NCBI GenBank assembly: GCA_032358255.1 | Contig: JAULBX010027274.1 | Coordinates: 124,001-188,000 of the forward strand | DNA length: 64,000 nt | Direction of reading: 5' to 3' | Origin: Heterotrichella gracilis | Taxonomy: Eukaryota > Sar > Xanthophyceae > Tribonematales > Xanthonemataceae | Shown here: positions 10,952-22,580 of the stretch, in pieces | Position numbering within the stretch: the first letter of the stretch is position 1 | Layout: the number at the start of each line of letters is the position of its first letter | The notes under the pieces: model-generated | The model's input: the letters and a program-made list of their open reading frames with translations, nothing else | Database searches by the model: none | Told to the model about the DNA's origin: nothing | Translations under genes and position numbers: made by a program

Positions 10952-12624
10952 CTAGATTGGCGGCGTGAGCGGGTTGCTGAGGTTATACAAGCCCAGCGCA
11001 GGGCCCACGAATCGGAACAGCACCCACCCCCCGCCAATAACAAACAGCATCGCATACGCAATCTTGTTGAACCAGAAGAGTAGCCCCCTCTTGCCGGTGT
11101 ACAGCTCATACCCACGCTGGAACAGGTCCATCTCCTCCCACCCATCGGGGAACAGCTGCCCCTCAGGCCACTCTGCTATCCCAGAGGGCAGCTCCTGCAG
11201 GCAGGGATAAGGGATTAGGGTTTAAGGTTTTGGTTTAGGGTTTTGGGGTATGCCTACAGCTGCCCCTCGCGCCACTCTGCTATCCCAGAGGGAAGCTCCT
11301 GCAGGCACGGATTAGAGGTTTGAGGTATGTCTACAGCTCCTGCCATCAGGGTTTAGGGTTTTGGATTCTGGGGTATGCCTACAGCTCCTGCAGGCAGGGA
11401 TTAGGGTTTAGGGTATGTCTGCAGGAGCTGCAGACATGGTGGGGGTGGGGGTGACTTTGCCAGTGGCGGAGGGAAGTATGCACCTCTATATACCTCTGTA
11501 CGCATCAAGTGTGACTAATACAGCCTGGGAAAGCAGCCCTCCATGCGACAAGCAATCCCCTATGCACTGCCCCCCGTTGCCCCCTAAAACAACTGTTCCA
11601 GGACGGAAACCTCTTGGTGCCTGCAACTCTGAATTCTACTGCTGGAGTGCTATGCCTAGTGAGAGTGTACGCAGGGCTGGGTCGTTACCTTGGTGGCCTG
11701 CGACTGCGCCACGTGCTGCTTCATCACTTGCGCGCTCCCCCTTTTCGTCTTCAGCCCCTTCTCGATAGCTGCCAGCCTGGCCTCGTCATCTTTCAGAAAC
11801 TCCTGCCCCGACCCGCTGCTGCTCTCTTCTTCCTTCTGTGCATATGCTATTCCCCTTGCGCCCCAACCTGCGCATCGCGAGGGTGGCTGGTGTCAAAGGG
11901 TGTGCACAGGACAACCGCGGCAGTCCACTCATACTGCTGATGCTGTTCCTCATGTGTGTGTTCATCCGTTGCAACTGGATGGCGACTGCAAGTATGCTCT
12001 GCCCTCGGCGCGGTTTGAAGCTTTAAAATTGTCCAGTTGTATGCATCCCAACCAAACCCCTGCTGCTAGCGTCTCACTTTGGTGGCTCCCGCACCAAGAG
12101 TGTGGCACATGAGTGGGTGCAACAGGTGGATTGTGCTTTGCGGAAGTGGATGTAGGGTTCCCAAGGCCGTTACTGCATGGTGGGTGGGGGCCATCACTAC
12201 GGATGTTAGCAGCTCAACAGCATGACCACATGCCTTTGCTTTATCATTAAATTGGGTAAAATGACTCTCCCTTCAAGCTTTATCGACAGACACTACTACA
12301 TGTTTTTGTTGCTTATGCTTCCAAGCACCCATATCAAGCTAAATAAGGAACCACCCACCCACCCACCCACTCTCATCCACCCACATAGGTGATGGTGGCC
12401 AGTGGTGGCCTATGCTTGGGCAAGATACAACACTTGGCTACTCTCCAAGCACAACCACAACATATAGTGCTTAAAAAGAGGGTTCAATACTTACTGCTCT
12501 TTGCTCTCCTGCTGACACCCAGTGCTGCTCGAGAGGGTCTGGGCAGGCCCCTTGCCACTCGTAGCCCCCCTGGCACTGAACCGGTGACAGGGCACAACTG
12601 CCTGCTGGCACACACGGTCTGCAT
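10952..12624 (-). CDS. Plastid-targeted small membrane protein, family not recognised
   Basis: Three exons: 12624-12495, 11867-11689, 11194-10952, giving 183 residues. Exon 1 (MQTVCASRQLCPVTG..., many R, S and A, no acidic residues) is a clear transit peptide. The middle exon is a charged helix (EFLKDDEARLAAIEKGLKTK). The last exon holds LFQRGYELYTGKRGLLFWFN, then one hydrophobic span (IAYAMLFVIGGGWVLFRFVG) and a short tail ending LTPPI. The acceptor of exon 2 was set at GCGCAG before position 11867 because only that one keeps the frame with exon 1. It has the look of a conserved green-lineage thylakoid or envelope protein, but I cannot name it. Divergent promoter shared with the J-domain gene. 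Confidence 0.72.
11252..11312 (-). repeat. Echo of exon 11194 acceptor edge
   Basis: Copy of the acceptor and about the first 40 bases of the last exon of the plastid membrane protein, found upstream in its intron (on the + strand: CTCTGCTATCCCAGAGGG, GCTCCTGCAGGCA). Only the boundary-proximal part is kept. Confidence 0.9.
11332..11430 (-). repeat. Shorter serial echoes of the same acceptor
   Basis: The boundary word CAGCTCCTGC(AGGCAGGGAT) recurs near 11335, 11385 and, inverted, near 11421, each next to GTTTAGGG words. These look like further truncated copies of the same unit. Confidence 0.6.
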
Positions 12625-13163
12625 GGTGGCCTACAAGAAGCAATGATATTGACTCGGAAAAACTATGAGAGTGTAATAAACGCGTCTAGTACACGCCTCG
12701 ATGGTGTGTGCCTAGCTTGACACGCCGCAGCAAGTGAGGGGGAGGTTGCGAGGGGTAAAGTGCACCCAACGACACGGCACCAGATAACGCGAGTTTGTTT
12801 GTTATTTTGGCCTTTCAACCAACGGCGGTTTTGTATCGTGTGAAGGCAAACGCATACCAAATGCATGCATGCCCCAGGGGCTGACTTTACACATCTAAGC
12901 GGGGGTGTCAGTGCCAGGTGGCACGTTATCTGATCCTTAGGCAACTTTGAACTGCAGCCGGCAACCGGGTTGGTTCATCCTAGGTATAAACGAGCAAGGA
13001 GAGGCCTTTGCTGCTCAAAACAGGCGCTACTACCACTCCAAACCCGAAAGGGAAGTGTTTGCCAGGTTGTGAGTGCCTTACACGTTTCCACATCCCTCCC
13101 TCCCTGCATGCATGCAACAGACACCACCACCTGGGCGAGGTATAGCGCGCAAACACGCCCAAA
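12625..13163. other. Divergent promoter region, plastid membrane protein / J-domain protein
   Basis: 539 bases between two start codons pointing away from each other. It must contain both promoters and 5' UTRs. No further feature is evident. Confidence 0.55.
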
Positions 13164-15746
13164 ATGAAGACTGTTCACACCATACAAGCCTCTGTAACCA
13201 GTCTGTATGCCCCGAGAGTGGCCGAAATCCGTTCGATCAGGGCTCATCAGCCAGATATCAGCCCATCAAAAACGCCTAGAGCGTTCCCCAAGTCCCATGG
13301 CGCGGCAAAGCGAGCAGGGGTTGTGCGGGCAGAGAGGCTTGGTGACGAATCAACGGCTGTTGAAGACAAGGTGTACGACACTGACTTTGTGGAAGCGATG
13401 AACGAGGTGCGAGTTGGCCCTTAGTAAGATGCCTGTTGCACAGGGTCTGTGGTATAGTTGTACCTCGCAACATATACAGTACAGGTGGCGTAGCTGAAAC
13501 ACCTGTTTCTTCCTAGAGCCTCAAACCCGAAACCCTAAGGCTTCGCGCCACACACCACTCCTACCCAAGAGTGCATGCACCTGGAGCTATTGTGTGATGA
13601 CGAAACCCTAGCGCCCAAACCCTAAACCGCACCACACCCACAACTTTCTACCCTGGTGCCAGTGTCTGCGTGCACGCGGTGCCTTCATTGATGCCTTAAC
13701 CCTAAACCCCAAAGCTGAAACCCTAAGCCCTATCACACCAGCAAGCACCCTTCACCAGGCCTGCACCCGAGAGCCTCCCGTGATGCTGAAACCCTTCACC
13801 CCTTATCCTAACCTTAACCCCCAAAGCTTAAACCCTAATCTCTATCACACCATCACACATCAACCCCCACCCTGGTGCCCATCCAGGTGTGCACCCGGTG
13901 CCTGCGTGTGATGCTGGATTCCGACGACACCGCTGCTTTTGACTTGGCCATGGAGCTCGACGACCTACGGGTGCTGGTCAACGGGGAGGGGGACAAGGAA
14001 ACTGCAAAGTTCCTGACGGTGCTGCAGGTGAGGAGTGGGCGAAGGGGGTTGTAAGTTGTGGTTGATTTTGCACTTGGTACCAAACAGCAGTGGCACGGCA
14101 GGCGTTTAATTTTGCAGGTGAACAGTGCAGCAGGTGGGCAGTAGGTGATGTGGGTTCTAATTACGTACCCATGCATTCAAACGCATTGCAGCAAGATCAG
14201 CAGACTGCATGCTTCATTCTGCTGCCCATGCTTTTCTAAGTCAGTGGTGCAAAATGAGTTGGATTCCTGCCATGTCGCCTTGCTGTTTGGTACCAAGTGC
14301 CGATGCGTGGGGTTGAGAACTCCACGTGCCGTCAGTTCTTCGGTCACAATGCTTTACTCGCATATCGACGGGCCTCTTCCATAGTCCCAAGCACCCGTCA
14401 AGTCAGGGATGGGTGGCTGATCTTACTTTATTGCCAGTAGTAATACTGCAAGTAGTAATAATAACAGTATTGCACCCGTGCATGCATGATGCCATGTGCC
14501 CCCACTCCACTGCAGGGCATGCTGAACCACACTGTTCCGCCTCGCGCCACCGAGCTGGAGGGCCCCTATAGCCAGGCTTTCAACAGGCTGTGCAACCAGG
14601 TGAGTCATGGAATATACCCCTGAGACTCTTGTTTTTTGGGCCCTGGGTTATAATGGATACATGAGCTGCAGCGGATTCGGCTAGTTGGGCTGGCTGTGGT
14701 TGACTGCGTTGGTATTAGATTCCCCAATAGTTTCCCCAAATTTCCCCAACTGTACCTTGTTGAAGTTAGGGGGTTGCTTGCTCTTGGGCATGGCCATGGG
14801 CGTTGTGGTGGGTGGGTTACTTCATCGTCGACTTCATACGGCTGCTGCTTGCGTATCACCCTCATGCTGCACCATACGATACCCCAGGTCTCCTCGTAAT
14901 TCAGGCCAGCAGCCACTGTACCTTTCTCCTGCTGCCCTTGAGCAAGGGGAATACTTTGAACATTGACATAATGTGTCTTTACCAACTCTTCGCTTTTTCA
15001 ACTACATTTCTTGTCACATGCTGGGTGAGCCAGTTCAGGCCGCCTTGTCACATTCCCCCCCCCTTCGACGACGCCACGCCAGATCAGCCGACGCATTAAA
15101 AATGAAACAATTTTGTATTATTTACACCCTTGTCCCATGTGCAGGCTCTGACTGGGTGCTCCGTGAGCCAGGCAAATCAGCCGACGCATCCAAAATGAAA
15201 ATACTTCTGTTTTATTTACATTCCTGTCAAATTTTGCAGGCCTCCGGCTCTGACTGGGTGCTGAGTGAGCCAGGCAAGTCAGCCGATGTGAAGGATAGAC
15301 AGGCCAAGTGGTCCACCTGGGATGATGTCATGGGGGGGAATGCGGGGAGGAACCAGCCGCCACCCGACTCCACTGCCACCTCCTCCACATCGGGGGTCAG
15401 GGATGACTCGTACTACAGGTGAGGAAATACTTTATCTGTCACTTCCATTGCTTAGATTCCGTTGCGACGCAATTTGTGGTCATAAACAAAATGACATGAG
15501 TAAATCACTTAAGTTTCAGGCTTATGGGGCACGAGCACAGCACTCTGATGCTTGCCTTCAAGTTGCTCCCCAACCCCCCTTTTAACCCCAAACAGCAAGA
15601 TTGGTCCATCACAGCTTGCACTCCCTGCTCTGTGCAATGTGACAGCTTTGCTGGTCAGATGCAATCGCAGCGGCACAGGTTGTTGCATGCGTTGCAACCA
15701 TTCAGACACCCATACCAAAGCTGCACACTGCACTCTCAAACAGACA

Positions 15747-15780
<34 letters not shown>

Positions 15781-17384
15781 CTCATTTTGAGCCCCCGTCA
15801 AACCCTCCGTAGGGTTTTGGGTGTGGAGCCCTCGGCAGCCGCATCTGAGATCAAGGCCGCCTACCGCCGGAGGGCACTGGAGCTGCACCCGGATGTGAAC
15901 TCACATCCACAGGCCAACCAGCAGTTTGCTGAGCTGGCGCAAGCATACGGTGCGCACCAGAGGACCCGCAAACCCCTTCATCCCGAGGAACACAAGCCCT
16001 TGGCAGTGCAAACAGGGATTCAAACAGTTGCAAACCCAACGTAGGGCACCAACAGTTTAACCTCTGCCACAGTCATACTCCCATTGCACCTCTTGCCGAC
16101 ATTTTAGAGTCCATACCAATTGAAGCACCTCGATGCGCAAGCTTGGGCCACCTGTCCTGCATTTTCCATTTACTTCCCCGTTGCATCCCGGAGCTTCTTT
16201 TCCCCCTGGCCCAGCGTTGGCATTGGCTTGAGGGGCAGATAGCTCCGGACATCAAACCCCACGAGTCAGGAAGAAGCCACCCGTGCCTGACCCAATGCGC
16301 GAAAGCGGTTCATGACTGATTCGACAGTACAAACCCCTACATAAGCCCTCCCATTGCACGGTGCAAAACCCTGCCAAACCCTTATGTTGGGACTGGGCTA
16401 ACCCTTGAAAGAAAGAGTTTCCTAAAAAGTTTGAGGATCCAGCTCTGTGCTGCAGATGTGCTGTTTGATGACAAGGCGCGCAAGGTGTATGACCAATTCG
16501 GACCAACGGGGACGGCGGCACAGGCAGCTGCAGCCAGCGGTAGTGCGGCCATGGACGCATGGGAGGAATTTAAACCAAGTAAAAGGGAGAACAAGCACAC
16601 GCGCGCAAGGGGGGCGTCACAGGCGTCCATGGATGATGAAGCGGCGGGGGATGCGGATGGGGAGGGGGATGGGGTGGGGACGAGTGCCAGGCGGGAAGCT
16701 GAGCCAGGTGAATTGTCTTTAAACCCTAAGGGAGGGTCCGTGAAGCCCTAACCCTAACCCTATACTGTGCGCGCCGCAGGTGATGTGGTCGAGTTCCCCA
16801 TCCCCAAAACCCTACGGGAGGGTTACCCGCCCGGCGTCAGCTTTGGTCTGGGCCTGCTGGTGGGGCGCAACTGCGACAGGGGGGACAGGGCCAACCTGCC
16901 GCTGCACATGCTGCGCCTGTGTGAGGTGGAGCCGCTGAGGCAGGAGAGCGAGGGGTCTGACAGGTGGGGGCTGAAGGGTGCGACGGGTGGGGGCGCATGT
17001 TCTGACGGGTGGGGGGCGCGGGGGTCTGGCGGGTTTTCTCCGGTGGTAATCAACACACGGTGCCTGCACACATATGGCTGTGCATTACATGGATTTGCTC
17101 CCTGCACCCTGCACCATAAACCCCGAACCATATCTTCTGTAGGTGGATCCCAGATATGCCTACTGAGTGGTTTGTCTTGGTTCTCAAAGTGCACCCAAAC
17201 CCTACGCACCCTTTGCAGGTGGATTCCCGACGAGCTGAGTGGGTTTGCGCTGGCCTCGCTGGACGAGCTGCGGCGCGTGCCGGTGTCCGCGTACGACCCA
17301 CATTTTGACATCTGGACCGTCACAGTGCCGCTGTCCCCGGGGTGCTCTGGGCCGGAGCTTGGGGAGGAAATTATGATCCTGTGA
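13164..17384 (+). CDS. Plastid-type J-domain (DnaJ-like) protein with novel flanking regions
   Basis: Eight exons: 13164-13406, 13887-14027, 14516-14599, 15240-15418, 15813-15949, 16456-16707, 16780-16963, 17219-17384 (461 residues). The N-terminus is transit-peptide-like. Residues about 75-155 form an acidic helical region of unknown kind (DTDFVEAMNE, LDSDDTAAFDLAMELDDL). The J-domain is split over exons 4-6: DDSYYR/VLGVEPSAAASEIKAAYRR, the essential HPD in ELHPDVN, and AYDVLFDDKARKVYDQFG. After a low-complexity linker comes a conserved-looking C-terminal part (VEFPIPKTLREGYPPGVSF, WIPDELSGFALASLDELRR). No zinc-finger or substrate-binding DnaJ domains are seen, so this is a class C J-protein. 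It would recruit an Hsp70, probably in the plastid; the client is unknown. Confidence 0.82.
13560..13800 (+). repeat. Three serial echoes of J-protein exon 2 acceptor edge
   Basis: The exon start (GTGCACCCGGTGCCTGCGTG, then TGATGCTGG) is echoed at about 13570-13610, 13655-13700 and 13745-13795. Each copy is followed by CCCTAA(A/C)CC words. The copies are short and decayed. Confidence 0.7.
15076..15239 (+). repeat. Echo of J-protein exon 4 acceptor edge, plus intron unit
   Basis: GCTCTGACTGGGTGCTCCGT and the following GAGCCAGGCAAATCAGCCG (15144-15183) copy the exon start at 15246-15285. The adjoining CCGACGCAT...AAATGAAA...TTATTTACA intron unit is also doubled (15076 and 15180), so the duplication spans the acceptor. 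Confidence 0.9.
15750..15778. repeat. (CA)n microsatellite
   Basis: About fourteen AC dinucleotides in the intron before J-protein exon 5. Confidence 0.97.
17136..17175 (+). repeat. Echo of J-protein exon 8 acceptor edge
   Basis: CTGTAGGTGGATCCCAGA followed by GAGTGGTTTG mirrors CTTTGCAGGTGGATTCCCGA and GAGTGGGTTTG at 17211-17250, with its AG acceptor, about 77 bases upstream. Confidence 0.8.
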
Positions 17385-18611
17385 GGGGATGGGGAGCGAA
17401 GCTGCCCATGCATAGAGGATGTAGTAGTACTATGTTTGACGTGCTGTTGTACAAAGTAACGAACATCAATTTCTCGCTATGCCAAGTGGTTCCTACCGAC
17501 GGTTGAACTGTGTTTAAGGATTGATAGAAATCATTTTATAACTAATTAGTAACCTGGGCATAACCAGTTGGATTGTTTTGTATAGGCGCGGTAGTGCTGC
17601 GGCTGCTGGACGCCAAACTTCCTACCGGCGTTCATATAGCTAATAGGAAAAGGTCTCACGTGGAATGCTTAACATGCTGTTGGTCTTAGAATAAGGATTC
17701 TGAATGCATAATGATCATCATTGTTGAATTGCATTGTTGTGCAATAAGGGTACCGTTTTAGCGGGTTAAAACCCGAGTCTGACTCGGGGAATTGCCTGAT
17801 TAATGATTGGGAAATCTGGTTTGCTGACATGCCGCAAGACTCCCATCAAGAGATGATTTGAGATTGTCACAATAGCTATGGTAGATATAGGTCACGGCCT
17901 TTTCAGGTTGAGCTAGCCCGGGGCGCCAACTGAGTTGCAATAAGATGGCTGGGCATGCCAAGGCTTTCTGTTTTATTGCTGGACCAAGTGCATGCATGTC
18001 AATTAAATTTGCAATTTTATTGACATGAAACAATTCACCGACGGCTTCCAGGCCTTACAAGAAGATTATTCTTCGGATATCGGATGTTTACACTCACATT
18101 TCAGGGACATGTGTGGCACTGCAGCTACACGGCGCATGCAGACACCACGCCTGCAGCTACCACTGTTGTCCCAAAACTATCTCACTGTCAGCACCGGTTG
18201 CACCCAGTCTGGTTATTTGTTTGAAGCGCTCCCTGTCAGAGGCTAGTAGCATGTGCTTAAACTTATGACACGCAGCAAGCTGAAAGGTACCAGATAGAAC
18301 TCGAAGAAAACAGCAGGGACAGGAGAGGAGGGGACATATGCATACAAATACACAAACAAGCTGTAGAATACAATGTGCTGGCTCGCATGCGCGTCATGGC
18401 CTATACATAGCGATTGGACACCCAACAGGCAACCCCTCAAAAACCCCACGAGACTCATATGCAGCTGCCATGTAGAAGGCTAGATGCTACACCGACACAA
18501 CCACCTTGGCAGCAAGCCCCTTGGCACACACTGCCTTGCCCCGTTCCACTGGATGCATCCCTTAAGACCCTGCACTAGAACCCCCCACCCACTGCCAGCC
18601 CTGCTCCGCAA
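17385..18611. other. Intergenic between convergent genes
   Basis: AT-richer than the coding parts. It holds the 3' UTRs of the J-domain gene (+) and aspartate oxidase (-). No splice-consistent exon recognised. Confidence 0.5.
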
Positions 18612-21600
18612 TCAGCCCTTGTCGTTCTTTGAGCGCAGGGACATCTCCCTGCTGCGGGTCCCCCGCTTATCCCCCTTGACAACCATGCCACCAGCAGCTC
18701 CCTTTGGCGCCCCCGCCACAAACAGCTGCGGCTTCACCCTTGCGGCCACCTGCAACAGGTATATATAATCATTTAGGTAGTATTCATAAAAACATATCAA
18801 TTTTGTATCTAAAAATAATCACCGTTGAAGCCACCTGCGACAGGCGTATGCAATCATTTAAGTGATTATTATGTAAAGAAGTCGTTTTGAAGTATTAAAT
18901 AAACCACCTTTGCATTTACCTGCGACAGGCGTATAGAAGCAAATTACTTTCATAATATTGTATTTAAAGAACACCAACCACCCTTGCAGTTCTTACCTGA
19001 GACAGGTCGTAGCGCTTCCTGAAGGAGGCCTTGATGACGGTTTCGCGGCACTGGTCGGGCGCGGGCGCGGGGTGGTCAGTGGAGAAGTGCAGGCCGCGAG
19101 ACTCCTTGCGCTGCATGGCGGAGGAGACGATGAGCTCGCCCACCGTGACCAGGTTGCGCAGCTCCGCCAGGGGGGTGCTCACGCCGTAGGCCTCGTACAT
19201 GGCCTTGACCTGCACGCCAGGGGTTGAACACATCAGAAACATCCGGATCAACACCTTGTAAATCCTGCTTGGCATGCTTTCACTTTTCCTCTTGCCTGCT
19301 GTACGTGCGATGTTTTTTGGAAACGTTGACAACATCGACAAAGGTGCACGCCAGGAACCAGTAACACCAATCCCCTTCACGCCTACTACCTCCTGAGTGG
19401 AATGGAATGATACATTAAGAGAGGCATCGCAGCTGCAGCACGCACCTCCACATAGATTTGAGCCAGGGAGCGCAGCGACTGGCGCATGGCAGCATTGCTG
19501 CGCACGATCCCTGCAGCCTCCCACAGGATGCTGCGCACAGTGGCGCGCTTGGTCGCCACCCACTGCGCGGCGGCTGGCGTGAGCTGGCGGGGACTGTGGG
19601 TATCCCCAAACTGCGCCGCCAGGGCGGTTGCGCTGAGGGTGTGTGAGGAGGTGTGCATGACGTGCTCAGCGTGCGCCACGGAGGAAGCCACAGCCCTGCA
19701 GGGAGAGGGGTGGAGGGTGGTGAGAGGGCAAGGGGCTTGGAGGTGGTGCTGCGCTGCTGTTTGTGCGCATTATCAGAGGGAATGCCAATGGCCATGTATA
19801 TTTGACAGGTAGCGCAACATCAACGGATGGTGTACTCATAGCCAGAACTGCATGGTGCTGTCTTGCAAGGCAGGCCGCTCAATCAACTGTGTTCTTATGC
19901 CATGCATATAAACTCTGTCCATTAACCCAGTTGTGGATGGATTAATCACTCTAAACAAACCATAAAAATCCAAAAAACAATTGTTTTTATTCCATTTCCA
20001 TGCACCCACCTGTTTGCCATGACAAGGCCCTCCAGCAGCGAGTTGGACGCCAGGCGGTTTGCCCCATGCAGCCCTGTGCACGCCACCTCACCACAGGCGT
20101 ACAGGCCCGGGATGGAGGTCTCGCCCATGAGCCCGGTCTGCACCCCGCCGCACATGTAGTGCTGGGTGGGAACCACAGGGATGGGGTCGCGCGTGATGTC
20201 GATGCCCATGGTGGCGCAGGTGGCGGCGATGTTGGGGAAGTGGTGCAGCACCTGGTGGGATGGCACGTGGGAGATGTCCAGGTACACGTGGTCGTCCTCA
20301 CGGGTCAGCATCTGCAGGAAGGAAGGGGGAGAGGGGTGGAGGTTAGCTACAACAGATGGAGGGGGCTCATACTGACTTTGTCCCACAGCTCGCTCCATGC
20401 TTTGCGGGACATAGTGACTTTGGCCCGCTCCAATCGCACCACAGTGTTGATCATGTGGCTTGCTCATCGCCATCAAGAAGCAAAAATGGCAACAATGTCG
20501 TCTCATTCAGCGCCAGGTACCGATACCAACAATCAATTGAATTTCTTTGATATTCATCAAGATTATTCCCAGTGTTATCTATTGCAAGGCTAGGTAAGCA
20601 CAGCAAAGCCCCCTACCTGGTCATAGATGGACCTGGCCACCACATCCCTGGGCGCCAGCTCCAGCCTGTCGTCGTAGCGCGACATGAAGCGCTCGCCCGC
20701 AGAGTTGATCAGCAGGCCGCCCTCGCCGCGCACCGCCTCGCTGATGAGGAAGGTGCGCCCGTCGTGGTGGCGCGCGCTGTCGTGCAGGCCCGTGGGGTGG
20801 AACTGCACAAACTCCATGTTGGCCATCACCGCCTTGGCCCTGAAGATATGATAAAAGCGGGATTCAGGATAGAAAAAGGGGGGTGAGGCGAGTGAGGCGG
20901 CAGCGCCAGGCACGGCATTGGCATAAACCTTGGTGAGCCCCTATCTTGATCAGCTTGTTGGCGCGCGAAATATACACGCAGCATCGCCATGGCATGTGCA
21001 TGCTGGACCGCGGCAAAGCATATGGTAAATGTGAGGCCAGGGAGCAGTGTGCCCCAAAATGCACATGACCACCTCATCACTCAGCGGGGCGCACCTGTAC
21101 GCCATGGCCATGCCGTCCCCGGTGCTGACCGAGGGGTTGGTGGTGTTGGGGTACACCTGGCCCGCCCCGCCGCTGGCCAGCATGGTGACGGGCGCCACAA
21201 AGCGGCACATGGTGCTGTTGCGCTGGTCGTACACATCCACCCCCAGGCAGTGCTTAACCCCTGCCACCTCATCCCACACAAGGTCAACTGCCAGGTGGTG
21301 CTCGAAGAAGGCAATGTTGGGGTGCGCGTGGCAGGCGGCCAGCAGCGCGCGCTCGATCTCGTGGCCCGTGATGTCTGCTGCGTGCACGATGCGGCGGTGC
21401 TCGTGGCCGCCCTCGCGGGTGAGGTGCAGGGACCCGTCCTTGTTGCGCGTGAACTCTGCCCCAAAGCGGATGAGCTCCTGCACGTACTCGGGCCCCTCGC
21501 GGCACACCAGCTCCACCGCCCTGTGGGGGAGGGATTTGGGCATCAGCAAAGGTGCGGAGTGTGGTAGAGTGGGGGTATGGCAGAGCAGGGGGAGCGACAG

Positions 21601-22580
21601 CTGCCACAGGCAGGGATGTGACATGCGAATGTCATATGCATCTGTGGGTGCATTTTACAGGCATCCAGAAGAATATTTCAGTGGCATAAAATTGTTGCAA
21701 GTAAGGCTTACAACGCCAACAGCAGCACCCAAAAGGGCGTTGCAGTGGATCACTCACATGCAGCTTCCACCATGTCATGCCATGCAGATCGCCAAACTTT
21801 TGGTTGCATTTGTACAGCGATCGTTGCCCATAAGATGCCAGGTGGTTGCAGCAACGAACCAAACGTCCTCCAAGGACAGCGTGGAGCAAGCAAAGCAAGC
21901 TGGATCGCAACGCTCTGCCCACTAACGTGGTGCTAGCTCAGCCAACCACTCGCAAACAGGGTCCAAACGACGTTGGACACCTCATAACGTGCACACTCTT
22001 TCTAACCTGATCAACTAAGCTAAGAGGAGTGCTTTCCTTTGGCAGCTGTGAACCGAATGCGATCACGTGGATCGCCATGCATGCCGTGACCGTACCTTGG
22101 GTTGTTGAGGAAGCATCCTGCCACCATCGTGTCTTGAACGTGGCTCTCCACGGAGTCGCTGCTGCCCAGAACGGCGCAGATGCCACCCTGGGCATACTGG
22201 GTGCACCCCTCGTTGGCTGCCGCCTTGGTGACTACAGCCACGGTGCCGTACTCAGCCACCTTGAGTGCGTAGCTCAGGCCCGCGATGCCGCTGCCAATGA
22301 CCACGAAATCGTTCTGGATCGACTTGGGCAGCAGAGCGTTGACGTAGCCTTCGTTGGAGGGTCGGTCACTGGGGTCGCTGAGGTAGATGGCGTGCGCTGA
22401 AACGCCACCAGTGCGGCGAGCCGTTCTGGTTGAGCCAGGGCTGCGAGGCTGGCCTGACAAGGTTGGGTTGAGGGCATTCAGCCCATTGAACGCCGTGCTG
22501 CGGCGATTCCAAGGGGCTGAACGCACCTCGGAAAAGCCCAGCCTTGCGGCTGAGGCAGTTGGCAAGACTGAGAGAGACAT
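18612..22580 (-). CDS. AO: L-aspartate oxidase, plastid (first step of NAD synthesis)
   Basis: FAD flavoprotein oxidising L-aspartate to iminoaspartate for quinolinate and NAD synthesis. Exons: 22580-22096, 21520-21095, 20839-20617, 20311-20010, 19695-19446, 19209-18997, 18749-18612 (678 residues). The first about 90 residues form a transit peptide. FAD-binding [15 protein letters not shown] starts near residue 92. [27 protein letters not shown]-type residues (here [16 protein letters not shown]), [33 protein letters not shown] and [20 protein letters not shown] are the family signatures, in order. The C-terminal helical domain covers exons 5-6. The last exon is a basic, Gly/Ala-rich tail ([17 protein letters not shown]) that looks lineage specific. 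Divergent promoter shared with the purple acid phosphatase. NAD kinase lies about 19 kb away. Confidence 0.96.
18825..18945 (-). repeat. Two echoes of aspartate oxidase exon 7 acceptor edge
   Basis: On the + strand, GCCACCTGCGACAGGCGTAT (18830) and TTACCTGCGACAGGCGTAT (18915) repeat GCCACCTGCAACAGGTATAT at 18745 with its AT-rich continuation (CAATCATTTA). Only the first few exon bases are included. Confidence 0.78.

Noticed and set aside
21047-21925. 292-codon plus-strand frame
   Set aside because: Antisense shadow of aspartate oxidase exon 2 and its flanking intron.
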